Below, in pieces: positions 24,355 through 35,884 of a stretch of DNA of 64,000 bases. The DNA lies in the NCBI GenBank assembly GCA_039111635.1, contig JBCAQO010000001.1:3844001-3908000 (forward strand). Reading direction: 5' to 3'. The notes beneath the pieces are model-generated. The model ran no database searches and was not told where the DNA came from. It saw only the letters and a program-made list of their open reading frames with translations. Numbering within the stretch: the stretch's first letter is position 1; every line of letters begins with the position of its first letter. A program made the position numbers and the translations under genes. The DNA is from Heterobasidion occidentale. Lineage: Eukaryota; Basidiomycota; Agaricomycetes; Russulales; Bondarzewiaceae.

Positions 24355-26025
24355 TCATGCTCCCAGATGGGCGGCAGAAAACTCGACCACTCGGGAATTG
24401 TCGACCAGCGTAGAAGAGTTTAGTCCCACCACCGACCCATACACGCCGTGGACGGCATCGCCCTCTGCTCCGACCCACACACAGAACTGATCTCCGCGCC
24501 GCGCATTCGCCACGACCGGGTGGTCCGCGAGCACCCGGAAGTATCGCGTCTGCATCTTGCCCTGTTTTTTGTCCCCGGCACTGACACCCCCTCCGCCGCC
24601 GCGCGCAGAGAACAGGGTGAAAGGAAAAAATACCTCAGAGTCCCGCACGACAGCAAAACGCGCGAACACCCTAGACTCGCCCGCCCACGAGTCGGAGCCG
24701 CTACCGGCCTCGAATCCGCTGCAGAGCTCGATCTCGACCGTCGACGCGCGCACTTCCACAGGGCAGAGGAGGTAGCAGAGCAAGCCGGGACGCGACAGCG
24801 CCACGTACTGGTCAGTGGACGGAGATCGGGCGCGCGCAGGATCGCACTGCGGGACGTGCAGCGGCAGCGGCATCTGGGAGCCCCAGTCCTCGACGAAGCG
24901 CTCGTCGAGCATGTGCTTCGCCGCCTCCCGTGATGGCTCGTCTACCGAAGCCAGTCGCCACGGGTAACCAGAGACTTCCACCCGCCCTTTTTCGTTAGAC
25001 GCAATGTACACAGATTTCGATGAGACTTGCAGGCCTTGAAGTTCTGCGCGCCCTCGGCGTGGACACGTGCGCCTGAGATCGGATATGACTTGCTTGACGC
25101 AGTAGTTCCTGAACCATTCTGAGACGTAGAATGCTAGCTGATGCGGCAGGATAGCCACGAGCAGGACCACGAGGGTCTGATAGACGAGCATCACGAACGT
25201 CGGGATCGGCTGACCATAGCGCACGCGGTCGAGCCAGGCAGCGCTGAGATGGTCCAGCAAGAACGCCTCCCGCGAGATTTCCACCCCATCGAGCACGAGC
25301 GCCTCCAGATGGCTGTGCTCGTACACGAAGTAAAACAGCAGGTACCGCGACCACGCCCAGCAGTTGATCCCGCTCAGGCTGTAGCGCGGCGTGTTGTGGC
25401 TCAAGTACGCCGCCTCGTCGAGGAGCTCCAGCAGCGTCCCCCGCGTGAAGAACTCGGGTCGGACATGGCACACGGTGCGCACGCCGTCGACTGAACGCCC
25501 CGAGGCCGTCGGCAACGCGGCCAGGCCGCGCATCAGCGTGAGCTCATTCCCCGCCGTCTTCCCCCCTCTCAGACCTCCCAGAGGCACATACTGCCGCCAT
25601 CCGACGGGCGCGTCCCATGCGCGATCCACCTGGACCGCGAAGTCGCAGCCCTCCCATCTGAACCCGGCCACGATGAACTCGTGCTTCCACTCGAGCCACG
25701 AGTCGTACTTGCGCAGCTCGAACCAACTCGTGTAGATGATGTGCTGCTCCATCGTGAAGTCGTACCAGACGCCGTCCTGGTCCTTCAGGTAGTCGTCGAT
25801 GTTGTAGCTGACGTGCGTGAGGGGCAGCGGGGCGTCGAGCAGTGGGCGGAGGAAGTGTGGGCTTGGATACAGCGCGCGGCGTGCGATGCCTTGCCATTCT
25901 CGACATACGTAGGCGATAGTGAAGAACGCATCGCGCTCGGAGCCGTGGGGTGGTGCTGCAAGGAAATCGAGGAGGCGGCGAACGATGTATTCCCGTTCGC
26001 GATGTGCGAGACGAGTGAAGTCCAT
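24355..26025 (-). CDS. Hypothetical protein, single exon, 556 aa, F-box-like N terminus
   Basis: It is one uninterrupted frame from ATG 26025 to TGA 24355. I cannot assign a function. The N-terminal 55 residues (LAHREREYIVRRLLDFLAAP, YVCREWQGIARRALYP) resemble the helical pattern of an F-box followed by an LRR-like start, common in fungal F-box proteins. This is a guess from pattern only. A hydrophobic stretch of about 28 residues (TFVMLVYQTLVVLLVAILP) lies near residue 280. The C-terminal third is beta-like. Intronless structure in an intron-rich genome, and the drop in gene density just after it, mark the edge of the accessory region. Confidence 0.65.
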   Translation of the reverse strand: MDFTRLAHREREYIVRRLLDFLAAPPHGSERDAFFTIAYVCREWQGIARRALYPSPHFLRPLLDAPLPLTHVSYNIDDYLKDQDGVWYDFTMEQHIIYTSWFELRKYDSWLEWKHEFIVAGFRWEGCDFAVQVDRAWDAPVGWRQYVPLGGLRGGKTAGNELTLMRGLAALPTASGRSVDGVRTVCHVRPEFFTRGTLLELLDEAAYLSHNTPRYSLSGINCWAWSRYLLFYFVYEHSHLEALVLDGVEISREAFLLDHLSAAWLDRVRYGQPIPTFVMLVYQTLVVLLVAILPHQLAFYVSEWFRNYCVKQVISDLRRTCPRRGRAELQGLQVSSKSVYIASNEKGRVEVSGYPWRLASVDEPSREAAKHMLDERFVEDWGSQMPLPLHVPQCDPARARSPSTDQYVALSRPGLLCYLLCPVEVRASTVEIELCSGFEAGSGSDSWAGESRVFARFAVVRDSEVFFPFTLFSARGGGGGVSAGDKKQGKMQTRYFRVLADHPVVANARRGDQFCVWVGAEGDAVHGVYGSVVGLNSSTLVDNSRVVEFSAAHLGA

Positions 26026-26204
26026 GGTGTAGAAGCATTGTTGGGCGTCTTCCTGATGCGGCCCTTGATATTATAGCGCTTCAAAGAAACGTGTCGCGAC
26101 GGCTTACAGTATCAGCGCCTCGCGACCGTGATATTGCGGAGTACGTACATATATAACACAGCTGTACATGCACTGCGCAATGGTCCTCAAAGCAGTCTCG
26201 TTGC
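26026..26204. promoter_or_regulatory. Divergent promoter with TATA box
   Basis: 179 bp between two divergent single-exon genes. TATATAA at 26150-26156 lies 49 bp upstream of the plus-strand ATG at 26205. Confidence 0.55.
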
Positions 26205-26906
26205 ATGGCGAAGCGTTGGAGAAACTACCTGTGGACACTGAGCAACGTCTTCCTCCTTGGCTTCGGCCATCGGTACAAGGAGAGATACGCCAAATATGCG
26301 TCTTTGCCGATCGGGGAAGAGCAAGGATGGCGAGAAGAGAACCAGAAAGAGTGGGATCGAATATCGGTCGCAGTACGCACGCAGATCTATTCAGTTGGAC
26401 GTGGTGCTCATCAACATTCCCTCGACCAGCTCGCCCTCGTCATCGCGGTCCACGCCGCTAGCCTGGCGATCAGCGACGTGACTCTCGCATCCTGGGTATG
26501 TCGCGCGCTGTGGTACGGCGGGTTCGGCCTCGCGCTATCGGGGCTCGTCATCATCTCCTACATCACCGTCTCCCTCTTCAACCTGACCGACAAAGAGGTC
26601 GACAAGGCCGTGCAGATGCACAGCGAAGGAAGGGCGGACATGTCTCTCGATATCATCGCGAGCGTAGGGGCGATGCCGATCGTCCTGCTCCTCTGGTCGA
26701 CGGCGTTCGTGATGGCGGGGCTGCTCGTATTGGTGTTCACGGTCGACTACTCCCAGGGGGCTCCGGTCAACGTGGTGCCGATGCGTCGGTTCCGCATATT
26801 GGCGTCGGTGCCCACGTTTGTAGGCGTCGGTGCGGTAATATGGGTGGTCATCGTTGTGGAGGGGGCGCTGAGGCGTAGTACTAGTCATGTTCCGCGAGAC
26901 AGGTGA
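26205..26906 (+). CDS. Hypothetical membrane protein, 233 aa, four predicted spans
   Basis: It is a single-exon frame starting MAKRWRNYLWTLSNVFLLGF. Hydrophobic segments are seen at about residues 75-95 (LALVIAVHAASLAISDV), 105-128 (GGFGLALSGLVIISYITVSL), 155-185 (VGAMPIVLLLWSTAFVMAGL) and 202-225 (VPTFVGVGAVIWVVIVVEGA). Charged loops (TDKEVDKAVQMHSEGRAD) separate them. No family was recognised. It forms a divergent pair with the 556-aa unknown gene, which also has one hydrophobic segment. Confidence 0.65.
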   Translation: MAKRWRNYLWTLSNVFLLGFGHRYKERYAKYASLPIGEEQGWREENQKEWDRISVAVRTQIYSVGRGAHQHSLDQLALVIAVHAASLAISDVTLASWVCRALWYGGFGLALSGLVIISYITVSLFNLTDKEVDKAVQMHSEGRADMSLDIIASVGAMPIVLLLWSTAFVMAGLLVLVFTVDYSQGAPVNVVPMRRFRILASVPTFVGVGAVIWVVIVVEGALRRSTSHVPRDR

Positions 26907-28467
26907 GGATGAGTCTAACCGCCCGGCCTGTGTTCGAGCTCACCTGGCTGATGTGCACAGAGACCTCACGACGCCCGACCCAGATGGACCAAAAGTCCAA
27001 GTATCATCTTCGGTCCAGTTACGACAAGTCTAACTTTCACTTTCGACACCACCGTAGACCCGCGAGCCCAAAGGGGATGTGATGAAAACGCGTGTGTCAC
27101 ACTCGTGACCGCACGCGTCTCACATCTCGCGGCGCGTCCCAAGACGCGTCACCCGTAGGCATCATTTGAGAACCGAGTGAGAGCGTTGATTTAGAGCAAC
27201 ATCGCCTGGCAGTGTAGACTACTATGTACCCACTGCGTGGACACTTATCTCTCTGAGGCGACGACACCTGAGATGCATATAGTACTGAATTGGCATTTGA
27301 GAGTCTCTGGGAGTGCCGCGTGCGAACACACATAACCACTCATCAGGAGAGGAGAGGAATTTGAGAAGCGGTATAGCCGGTTTATGGAGATTTCATTGCA
27401 GTGAAACCATGAGATAGACAAAGAGAAACTCAACGTTGAGCACGCCAGTGAACTCCCCAATCTCATCATCTTCCCAGCTCGTCCTCAAAGTGTCCTTTCG
27501 AAAGCTTCTGCTCTCAAGTCGATAGTAGAGATATCATGTTGTTTCAGCGATCTGGAGGGCTTCTAAGGTTATGAGAGTGGTAGCGAGCGCGATCGCACGC
27601 GTGGGATGAGGGGGGTAGGGGGGTAGGGGGAGGGGAAGAAATGAGGTGCAAGCGTTTCGTTCCCTACTTCTTGAGCACCTACCATTTAGAGTACAAAGGC
27701 ATTCTGAGAGTCATACATGGGCGGTGACGCAGGCATGAGGCATGCAGCAGGTCTTCTATATTGACGGGGCGACTTCGCGGACCGCCTGCGAGATCCGGAG
27801 ACAGCGAGCAGCGAGCGCATTGATCCTTTGTGACACCTGATATGAGCTGCTCGGCCGGTCTCCGACGACCGTTCTCCAGAAGGCAGGTAGGCCAAGCGAA
27901 TCACTAGCACAAGGCAGCCTCGCATTGACCTTCTCCTCATCCCGTACTCCAAGCACGCAGCTACGGAGCCTCGCATTGGACGGCTAGAACACCGCCCTGA
28001 GTCGGTGGAACATCTGGAAGCCGAAACATGCTCGAAAGATGTGACGCTCCAGGTGGACCCGCCTACCCTTCACATCAATGTGCCGGTGTACGTTACAAGA
28101 CCAAGCTCGTCCAAGGGTCGGGATGACGCACGCTTGGACCTTGCGATGCTTCTCGAGCTCCGCAATATCTGCCAGCCGCATTGACCGGGACCCGCGACCA
28201 ACCCGCCGGTCCTGTAGACCTGTTAAAGGTCTAATGTGACGACGCGCAGGCCAAAGCGATTCTGCCACAAGCCACCCAATGCCAAAAGTACAAGGTAGTA
28301 AGGTCCAACATGGCTTGGACATGAGGCCGATGCTCGAACTCCGATGCCGTAGCTGCGCTGAATCAGAGAAGATATAAGGAAGTCAGCGAGGGAGGGTCCA
28401 AGCACACCGCCATCACCCGCCTCTATTGTCACGATCACCCCTCAACACAATAACACAACTACTCACA
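26907..28467. other. Gene-poor region, possible decayed minus-strand frame
   Basis: 1.56 kb without a convincing gene. On the minus strand, 28322 to 27756 is one frame with a single TAG (near 27984) between two stretches that look mildly protein-like (ELEKHRKVQACVIPTLGRAW; QRINALAARCLRISQAVREV); it could be a decayed gene or chance. A G-rich tract with four runs of three or more G lies at about 27610-27636. Confidence 0.35.
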
Positions 28468-30152
28468 ATGATGTCGGGAGACAATTGTAATGCCAAACAA
28501 CTGTGCAGACCATCTTCATCACTGATGCTTCCGTTGTAGACCTCGATGCCACCTTCGACTGGAACTTTGGACGCCATTCAAGTGGCAGTGGCACTGACAA
28601 CTGGAGGGCGGCGAACGACGTGAGACAATTCACACCTTCGCCAGACGAGCCACAAAGCCTCCTCGACGCGGAATCCCGAAGAGACCCAGAGGAATTGCTG
28701 CGATATGGGTCTCAAGAGCTACAGTTCGTCTCTGACAGCCCAATTGTCAATGATGCCCGACTCACAGAATATTCAATCTTCGTAGACCCCACGGGCTGTA
28801 TCTCCCCCCCTCCTCTTCCATCCCTCCACCGCTCGCTACCAGCTACCAGCTGGACACTCCTCAGTTTTTGTCGTCCGCGCAGCCACTTCCTCACCCACAG
28901 ACTCCTTCACTCCTGATGACGCCTCCTCCGGATTATCTCCCTACGAGCGCTGAGCTCGTCAACACACTTCGCACTCCTACCCCGTACTTCCGACCGTCAT
29001 ATCAAGCATTGTCCCAGTCATGGCCCTCTCTCCATGTTCCATCCACTAGCACCGAAAGCCACTGGATGCCACTCGCTTCCACAGGGGCCCAATCATTCCT
29101 CCCCCCGTTCACAGAACCCTCTTTTTCGAACGCCCCCTCCTCTGGTCCCTCAAGCCCTCCGACATGGTGCTCCGAGGGACCATACGCACACCCGTCGCTG
29201 GCACTCCCCGTCCAAATGCTGACCCCTGATATCTCCTGCGCCGGCCCTGCTCGTGTTCGGAGACCCCACAAGCGACTACAGCCCTATCATCGAGATGAGG
29301 TCAACTACGCACCTCCAGCATCATTTCCCGGATTCCTCGTCGCCGGCCCCTCTGCCCAGTCCCAGGAACCCCCTGTCGCTGGTCCCTCACGGCCCCGACA
29401 ACCACGCCACCGCCACCGATCACCCCCGGCCCCCTCCCTCCCTCCTCCTTCTCCATACCCCTCTAATCCCCACCTATCATACCCGTCGCCGCCCTTCCCC
29501 ACTCCCCCTCCGCTTTGTACACCTCCCTCCTCGATACACGCACTCGCTTTCAACCAAGCCAAGAAGCGAAAGCGACAGCGGGCAGATAACGAAGACGAAG
29601 ACGAGGTACAGCGCCCACGGAGGAGGAAACAGGGCCCTTCACGTCCAGAGCAAAGCTCTGCGACGTGCCAGGTTGGTTGTGCCCCTCATGGGGTCCAACC
29701 ACCTCAACACTTGACATTTGCGAACGACGAGCCGGAGGACGACCTCCAACTTCACACCGCCCCCAAACGTGTCAAACACAGGGTGGCGGGACCAACAGAG
29801 GCGTCAACCAGCTCAAAGCCAGCGCCGAAGAAACAACCAGCCAAAAGGGAAACCAAAGGCCGAGAAACCCCGGTATTCTTGCCTTATAGCAGGATGTTCG
29901 GACGACTTCACGAGCACAAGCGACATGAAGAGACACGTTGGCACCGCCAGAAAGCACCGAGGCTTCCGGGACAGAGCCGACTGGCCCGCGTTCATAGAGG
30001 AGCATGCGCTACAAGAATGTCACCTTCTTCACTATTGCGATATTTGCGACGTAGAGTGCAAGTCTTCCATGCGATTTGATGCCCTCATCCGTCATAGAAG
30101 AGTTTCTCAAGAGCACTTGCAAAAGGTGAGAGAGGCCGCTGCCAGTGGCTAA
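28468..30152 (+). CDS. Two-finger C2H2-type zinc-finger protein with long Pro/Ser-rich N terminus
   Basis: A putative DNA-binding protein. ATG 28468 (MMSGDN), intron 28487-28539, then YLDATFDWNFGRHSSGSG. A Pro/Ser-rich region of about 350 residues follows, with a basic patch (AKKRKRQRADNEDEDEV) that could be a nuclear signal. The C terminus has finger 1 (YSCLIAGCSDDFTSTSDMKR then H-x6-H spacing) and finger 2 (YCDICDVECKSSMRFDALIR then H...H). It ends AAASG at 30152. Two frame changes are needed: one at a C run near 28804-28812, the other between about 29820 and 29870 just before finger 1. Either both are base-count errors or this copy is damaged. Architecture matches the zinc-finger family at 38-56 kb. 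Confidence 0.72.
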
Positions 30153-31156
30153 AGTGCTCAGCGCTGAGTAGACGGCTCGCGGATGCCGGTCTCTGTCGCG
30201 GCCAGTAGTCGGAGGAGTGGGGCAGGACGAGTAGAAAGGAGCGATTGAACGAACGAACAACATACCCACTCTAATTTATACCCCTCTCGCGCCCCACCTC
30301 AGCACACACTCCCTTGTTCTTGACCTGGACGATGGAGATCATTTCCCCCATGTGCTCCTGGCTCCGTCGCAGCGGTGGTTTCCATCATCCTGGACGAGAT
30401 GAGTAGACTCGACGTGGGGCCCTTGTTCCAAAACTAGAATCACTTACGTGCTCGCCTTTTACCCAGCAACGCCACGCTTCTCCCAGCCATGCATTTTTTT
30501 TTCACCTGACGTTTCCTCTGTCAACCTCATTCCACTTTTCCTTTGTACTTTTACCCTTGTTCTTGCCGTGCGTTTCCGTGCACCTATACGCCTTGTACAA
30601 TTCTTGGACGATTAGAAGATTTCATTACTGCTACTCTGCTCCGGACTCTGTTTTACTCTGCTCCACTGATGGTCGAACGAATGATACTGGATGTTTCTCG
30701 ATTCAGCAACGGACTCACGAAGTTGTTGAGCAAGCGTCTGAGCTCGGCCTGCTTCCTGATGTTCCTCTGAATCATGACACGGGATCAAAAATGACTCTGA
30801 TGGATCGATGCACAGCTGCAGGGCTGTTGTGAGTGGGACCGTCGATGGCCTGAATACTCATGACGGACGCAGAAATGAGGCTGGAGATGGATCGAGTTCG
30901 CTGACGAAAAACCCCTCCATGTTCGAGAAGAAAACTCTGGTCTCGGAGGTGATGAGCATTGAGGATAGAGTGGGAAATGGCACTTTTGGAATGACGAAGC
31001 GATGACGCTTGATGCAACATTGCGCCCGCTGTATGTTGCACTGAGACGGTCGACGACAAGAAATTTGACGAGCGCCGGCGCGGCGGCTTCATACCAGTAC
31101 CGAGTCGATCGGGACTCGGCCATTGCGCTGTATCGACTCTACCTACACCCTGAACA
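30153..31156. other. Intergenic region
   Basis: 1.0 kb between the zinc-finger gene and the glucanase gene. Short frames on both strands are not protein-like. Nothing was recognised. Confidence 0.35.
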
Positions 31157-33184
31157 TGTCGAGACTTTTTCGTACTCAATTTCACCCCAACAAAGCTGTC
31201 AAACCGCAGGACCAGGTGTCAGATAGGAAATACGTCGTAGCACAGTGAGTAAGTGTTGCCTCAGCATCGCGCGGATTCGTGTGCAGTCGAACAACTGACT
31301 TTGTGTGCTAGTTTCATGGTCGGAAACACCTATGTACACCTTTTTTGCTTCCGCTAAATCCCCGATGTGAGACATTGAGCCCCTTGTACCTAGCCATACA
31401 CAACCGAAGACTGGATCGAAGATATCAAGCTCGCCAGGGCACATGGGTTGTAAGTTGCATTTGCATCTCACCGTGTGTACCTCAAGGAAGACATTCCGTT
31501 CGATGCTCGTCTCTGACCCCCATCGAACAGGGAAGGCTTTGCGCTGAATGTGGGACGAGAGAAATGGCAGCGGTGTCGCGTAGAAGATTGCTATACCGCG
31601 GCTGCACAGATGAATCAGTCCACGACGGGTCCCGATGTGTTCAAATTCAAGCTCTTCATCAGTTTTGACATGACGTGCGTTTGTTGGTTGTCTATCGCTT
31701 GGCTTTACTCTCATCTTCAATAGATCAATCCCTTCAGCAACTGAACAAGATGCTCGACTGTTGTGCGATTATATGCAACTATGCAAGCTACACATTGGGA
31801 ACTGCCAGTTGATGTACAAGGGCCGGGTGCTGGTGTCAACATTCGCTGGTGAAATGGCTACGTTTGGGAGAAGTCATGGCGAAGGGTGGGTTTGGGCCAA
31901 GCAGCAGATGGAGGAGATAGCGCCGGTGAGTCGAATTGGCGACTTTCAATCATCGAGTGTTTGAGCAGATTGTGTACATGTGGTATCACAGATAAGTTTC
32001 ATTCCGGCTTTCTTCATTGATCCTGCCCGCTATCCAAACCTGGATTTCATCGACGGTATATTTCACGTATGTCGATCTTGACGTCAGCAGGCGATTTGCT
32101 CATTCAGAACTGATCTACCCGTCACGACAGTGGAATGGCTCCTGGCCCATCGACCTCTCTCCTTCCTCTCCTCGCTCTGAGATCGTCTGTCCCAAACTCG
32201 ATTCAGATCAACATCACATCAGATGCCTCAATCCCAAACCTACGGGCGACAGAAGAGGAAGCCGAAAGACTTACATGGCAGCTGTGTCACCTTGGTTCTT
32301 TACCGTACGTGTGGTCGCGACTCTATCGCATCGCGCGGTAATGAATGAAAATTCCTATAGCACTACGGGGCTGATTCTTGGAACAAAAATGTGCGTGTCT
32401 CCTCTTCTACTTGGTGAGTTGGCTGCGTGGATACGATTCCAGAACTGACCCGCCCATATAGTGGATATATCGAGGAGACGATTGGCTTCTAGCTCGGAGA
32501 TGGGAGTACATCCTGTCTATCCGGGACAAAGTCGACATCGTACAAGTCATATCATGGAACGGTACGCTATCTGCATGTCCTGGATTGTTTTTGTCTTCGA
32601 ACAGCGCCCAATGTAGATTACGGCGAGTCGCACTACATCGGCCCTATCAAAGGTGCGCAGCCCAACTCCGAGGCATGGGTCAACGGGTTCCCACACTTGC
32701 CTTGGCTCAAACTCAACGCCCACTTCGCGCGCGCCTTTCGAGAGGGACATATGGTCGTAGAGACAGACGAAATCTACGTCTGGGCAAGACCGCACCTGCG
32801 TGATGCTCTTGCACCCGATCCCGTTGGTAGACCGAAAGCGTGGGAGCTTGTATGTATCATCTGCCTTCTTGTCGAGCTGAACTGAGATTCTGTCTGCGAG
32901 CAAAGACCGATGATCGGATCTGGGTCATCGTTCTCGCCACAGCCCCGTCGACAGTGGTTCTCTCAACCTCCGCAGAGCGTTCTCAACAAGCTCGTGTCCA
33001 AGTGCCCGCCGGCCTCTCGAAGCTCTCCCACTGTCTCATCGCGGGAGAAGGGGTGAGAGTGCAGATGTACCGTGACAGCGATGGCGCCATTGTGGCGGAC
33101 TGCACTCCCAGCCTCGAAGAGTTTTGTGTGCAAGAACGGCCAGACGTGTACAACTTCAACGCGTTCGTTACAATGTCAAGTTAA
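31157..33184 (+). CDS. GH71 alpha-1,3-glucanase (mutanase)
   Basis: Endo-alpha-1,3-glucanase family. ATG 31157 gives MSRLFRTQFHPNKAVKPQDQ, with no signal peptide, then VVAH|FMVGNTYPYTTEDWIEDI after short introns. GH71 marks in order are ARAHGLEGFALNVG, FKFKLFISFDMT, MYKGRVLVSTFAGE, GWVWAKQQMEE, FIPAFFIDPARYPNLDFIDG, HWNGSWP, MAAVSPWFFTHYGADSWNKN, YRGDDWLLARRWEYIL, VQVISWNDYGESHYIGPIKG and PWLKLNAHF. The C-terminal beta domain ends NAFVTMSS at 33184. At least nine introns of about 50-70 nt are implied. The Asp usual in GIDGFALN-type sequences is Glu here. Lack of a signal peptide suggests the intracellular or unconventional clade seen in mushrooms, acting on the fungus' own wall glucan. Confidence 0.93.
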
Positions 33185-34450
33185 TCGACATTCTGTTCGT
33201 CGCGGCTATCAGCTTCCATCCTATGTGGATGATTCGCATCTCCAGGACACGAAGAATGCTACCCCCATTCTACACGAGCTGTCGAGTGGACTCGAGAAGC
33301 TGACGAGACTCCTGCTGCGGAAGTACCACCACCACACTTAACATTTGATACAGACGAAAAGGGAGAATAGCTCCAATTTCGAGCTGCCACTAATGTGCTG
33401 AGTGTGGGGTCGCAAAACCGCTGAAAGCTCGTCGATCTCGCAATCCCTATCCATTCCGAAAGGGCGAGCAGTGGCCCCCAAGTGGTGCGTGAGTGTAAGA
33501 CCAAGCGCGAAGCATATACAAGACGATCTGGTCGGCTTAGGAAGGCGAGTTGAGTGGGGCATTGCCAGTGAGAAATCCAGTGAGCTCTCTTACTATTTTA
33601 TACTCTCCTCGAACCGCTCACTGATGAGTCCATCTAGCGCGTGCAATCTCTGTCGCTAGTTCATCGCCTGATATTCACAGGCGCCGCCTCGGCTATCGCT
33701 GTTATCACTACTTGAGGGACCAGTGTATCAGTGTGAGGACGCTGTGCCATTGTTCCGCGATTCTGATTTGAGTGACGATTTATGGTTTGGAGACTACGTA
33801 GCATATTATAGAGTTGATGATTAAGATGAAACTGGGAAGATGGCATGGACGCTGGCAAATGCGACCCGATCTGAACAGTTTCACTTGGAAGCCCCGATGG
33901 ACGACAGTACTAAGAACCACTCAATGGGTGCCACAGCCCGGAAAGAGGATAAATTCCTGTCTAGATTTTGGGAAGCACAGTCACGACAACACAACACGGC
34001 AACATGATATAGTTTGCTTCGTTGGAGCAATGCATGCCGACCAGCCGCGGCAACTTGAGACTCCGAGCCGCCGGTTCGCAGCGGTCCGACCGCAAGCTCG
34101 AAGTAAGCCCGAGTTCTCATCATCGCCTTCTTCGATTCCGAATAAATCCACCAAGTTTCACCACTCGTTCGCCGCCTTAAATACATCTTTATTTTATTCG
34201 GACTTTTATCTGACATAGACAGCAACTCGGACGACAAGGGGTGCCCCAAAACCATGCTCATTCCAATGCAAACCGATGAGTTTGAGTCTTTGTTTCAGAC
34301 GGCAATCCAGCGGACCAGCCCACCAGTCTGTAGTTCGCTCAGTAGCATATAGTCTAGGCGAATACGCATTGGATTGTCATTCGATTCTCCCTCGACCATC
34401 ACCATCAAGATGTGCACAACAGCTCCAGCACCAACACTGTCCAACAGAAC
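33185..34450. other. Intergenic region
   Basis: About 1.27 kb. I found no convincing gene. A minus-strand frame at 33881-34261 lacks any recognisable feature. The right end should contain the promoter of the next gene. Confidence 0.3.
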
Positions 34451-35884
34451 ATGTTCTACTTCTGGCTCCGCATTCTAGGCATTGGTCTCGCTAGTCTACT
34501 GCTCGTGTCATTCGTCGTCTTCATATGGCCCTGGATCGTCTCATCTGTTGTATCTGCTCGCAAGCACATACTGAAGCCGCCTCGGCTTCGTCCGCTCCTT
34601 CCCTTGGATTCCAAGAAAGTACCCCCCACGCTCTTTGCTACGACATCTACGGCCCTTTCATCATATCTTACGCGACTTGGCACGGGATCTTCACATATGA
34701 TGAGGAGGGCTCTCGATTCTCTGTTTCTGCTTCATAGTATGCTCATTTGTAATATCGCGTTGACTATTGCTTACCGATCGCATTCGATGCAGGACTTTGG
34801 AACCGCAATTTCTCGGCAGTGCATCCATCTTTGCTCCCTATGTACCAATCAAGAACAGAGTCATCTGAACCACTCGCTATCACTGTAACTATATCCCACG
34901 AACGAACTCAACTCGCAGTGGGACGTCCGCGAGCTGTGTGCGCGTCAGTGGTATGCGTACCTTCTCGTCTGGAAGTAATGTGGTCCGTTGAAGTCTTGGA
35001 ATGGTGGCGCAAAGTTCGGAGCATACGCCTTACTTCGATGCTAACGAGTGGGATGATCTACTCCTCATCGCCATGCTCTTGCTCACACTCTCTCATCTTC
35101 GACAGTGCGGTTGCCAATGCACGTCATGTATTCGAGGACAACATTTACGCACGATGTCCGGTCAGGAGGAGATTCTGATCACTGGGTTTTGTCTGAAGAG
35201 CAAGGGTTTGACCATGCTTTGCCATCAACATCCTTGCGAAACTCTCCAGCACTGTCCGACATCGCATCTCTCGCGTTGGACACTGACGTTGACGACACAT
35301 CGTCGGACGAGTCTTTCATGTCCTCCACTACGTTGACCGCGCCGTCTACGCCCGGATCTCTGACAAGTATCGATGATGAGGAGCCGAAGCCATGGACTAC
35401 GAACAGCGCTTCCTTCTCGCAGACCTCGTCGCCACTGTTTGAGGATCAAGGATCAGGAGCTGATGTTCCTGGAGAAAGAGATATAACGGAAGGAGATGAT
35501 ATCTGCGACAACGTTCCGGCGCAGAGAGAGCACCTCATCTCTGCATCGGGTTTCTTCGAGCCGATACGATCCTCATTCCCATCCGTCGACATCTCCTCCT
35601 TTTTCCAGGAAGACCTGCCATCGATCTCCGCCGCGTCATTTCAGGATGTATCGGTACCCATCATCGTCGTGACTTTGCCGTCAAGGTCGTTCCCCAGGCC
35701 CGAAAGCACCTCTGTCGACTCTGACTACCTGTCCGCACGCGGCTCTGACTGGTACCACGGGTTCGACTCTGAAACCCGCCCTGATACCAGGTCATTTGGT
35801 TTGAAGCCGCTGGACAAGATTTTAGCGGTCATCGGGTGCTTCTTTCGCTCGGCGTTCAGCCACATCTTTGGATCTAGGACCTAG
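34451..35884 (+). CDS. Hypothetical Ser/Asp-rich protein with possible N-terminal membrane anchor (model uncertain)
   Basis: The firm part is the open frame ending at 35884, about 200 residues rich in Ser, Asp and Pro (DDTSSDESFMSSTTLTAPST, FEPIRSSFPSVDISSFFQED). It ends with a short hydrophobic segment (KILAVIGCFFRSAFSHIFG). Upstream, ATG 34451 opens MFYFWLRILGIGLASLLLVS followed by an Arg/Lys stretch, a credible membrane anchor. The pieces between (34620-35105) lie in different frames (ISYATWHGIFTYDEEG; QWDVRELCARQWYAYLLVWK), suggesting several small exons that I could not join with certainty. The sequence TPGSLTS of this gene recurs in the insertion at about 45150, so fragments of related genes have been copied. 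Function unknown. Confidence 0.4.

Noticed and set aside
24448..24933. Plus-strand 161-codon frame
   Set aside because: Antisense to the single-exon 556-aa gene, with no independent support.
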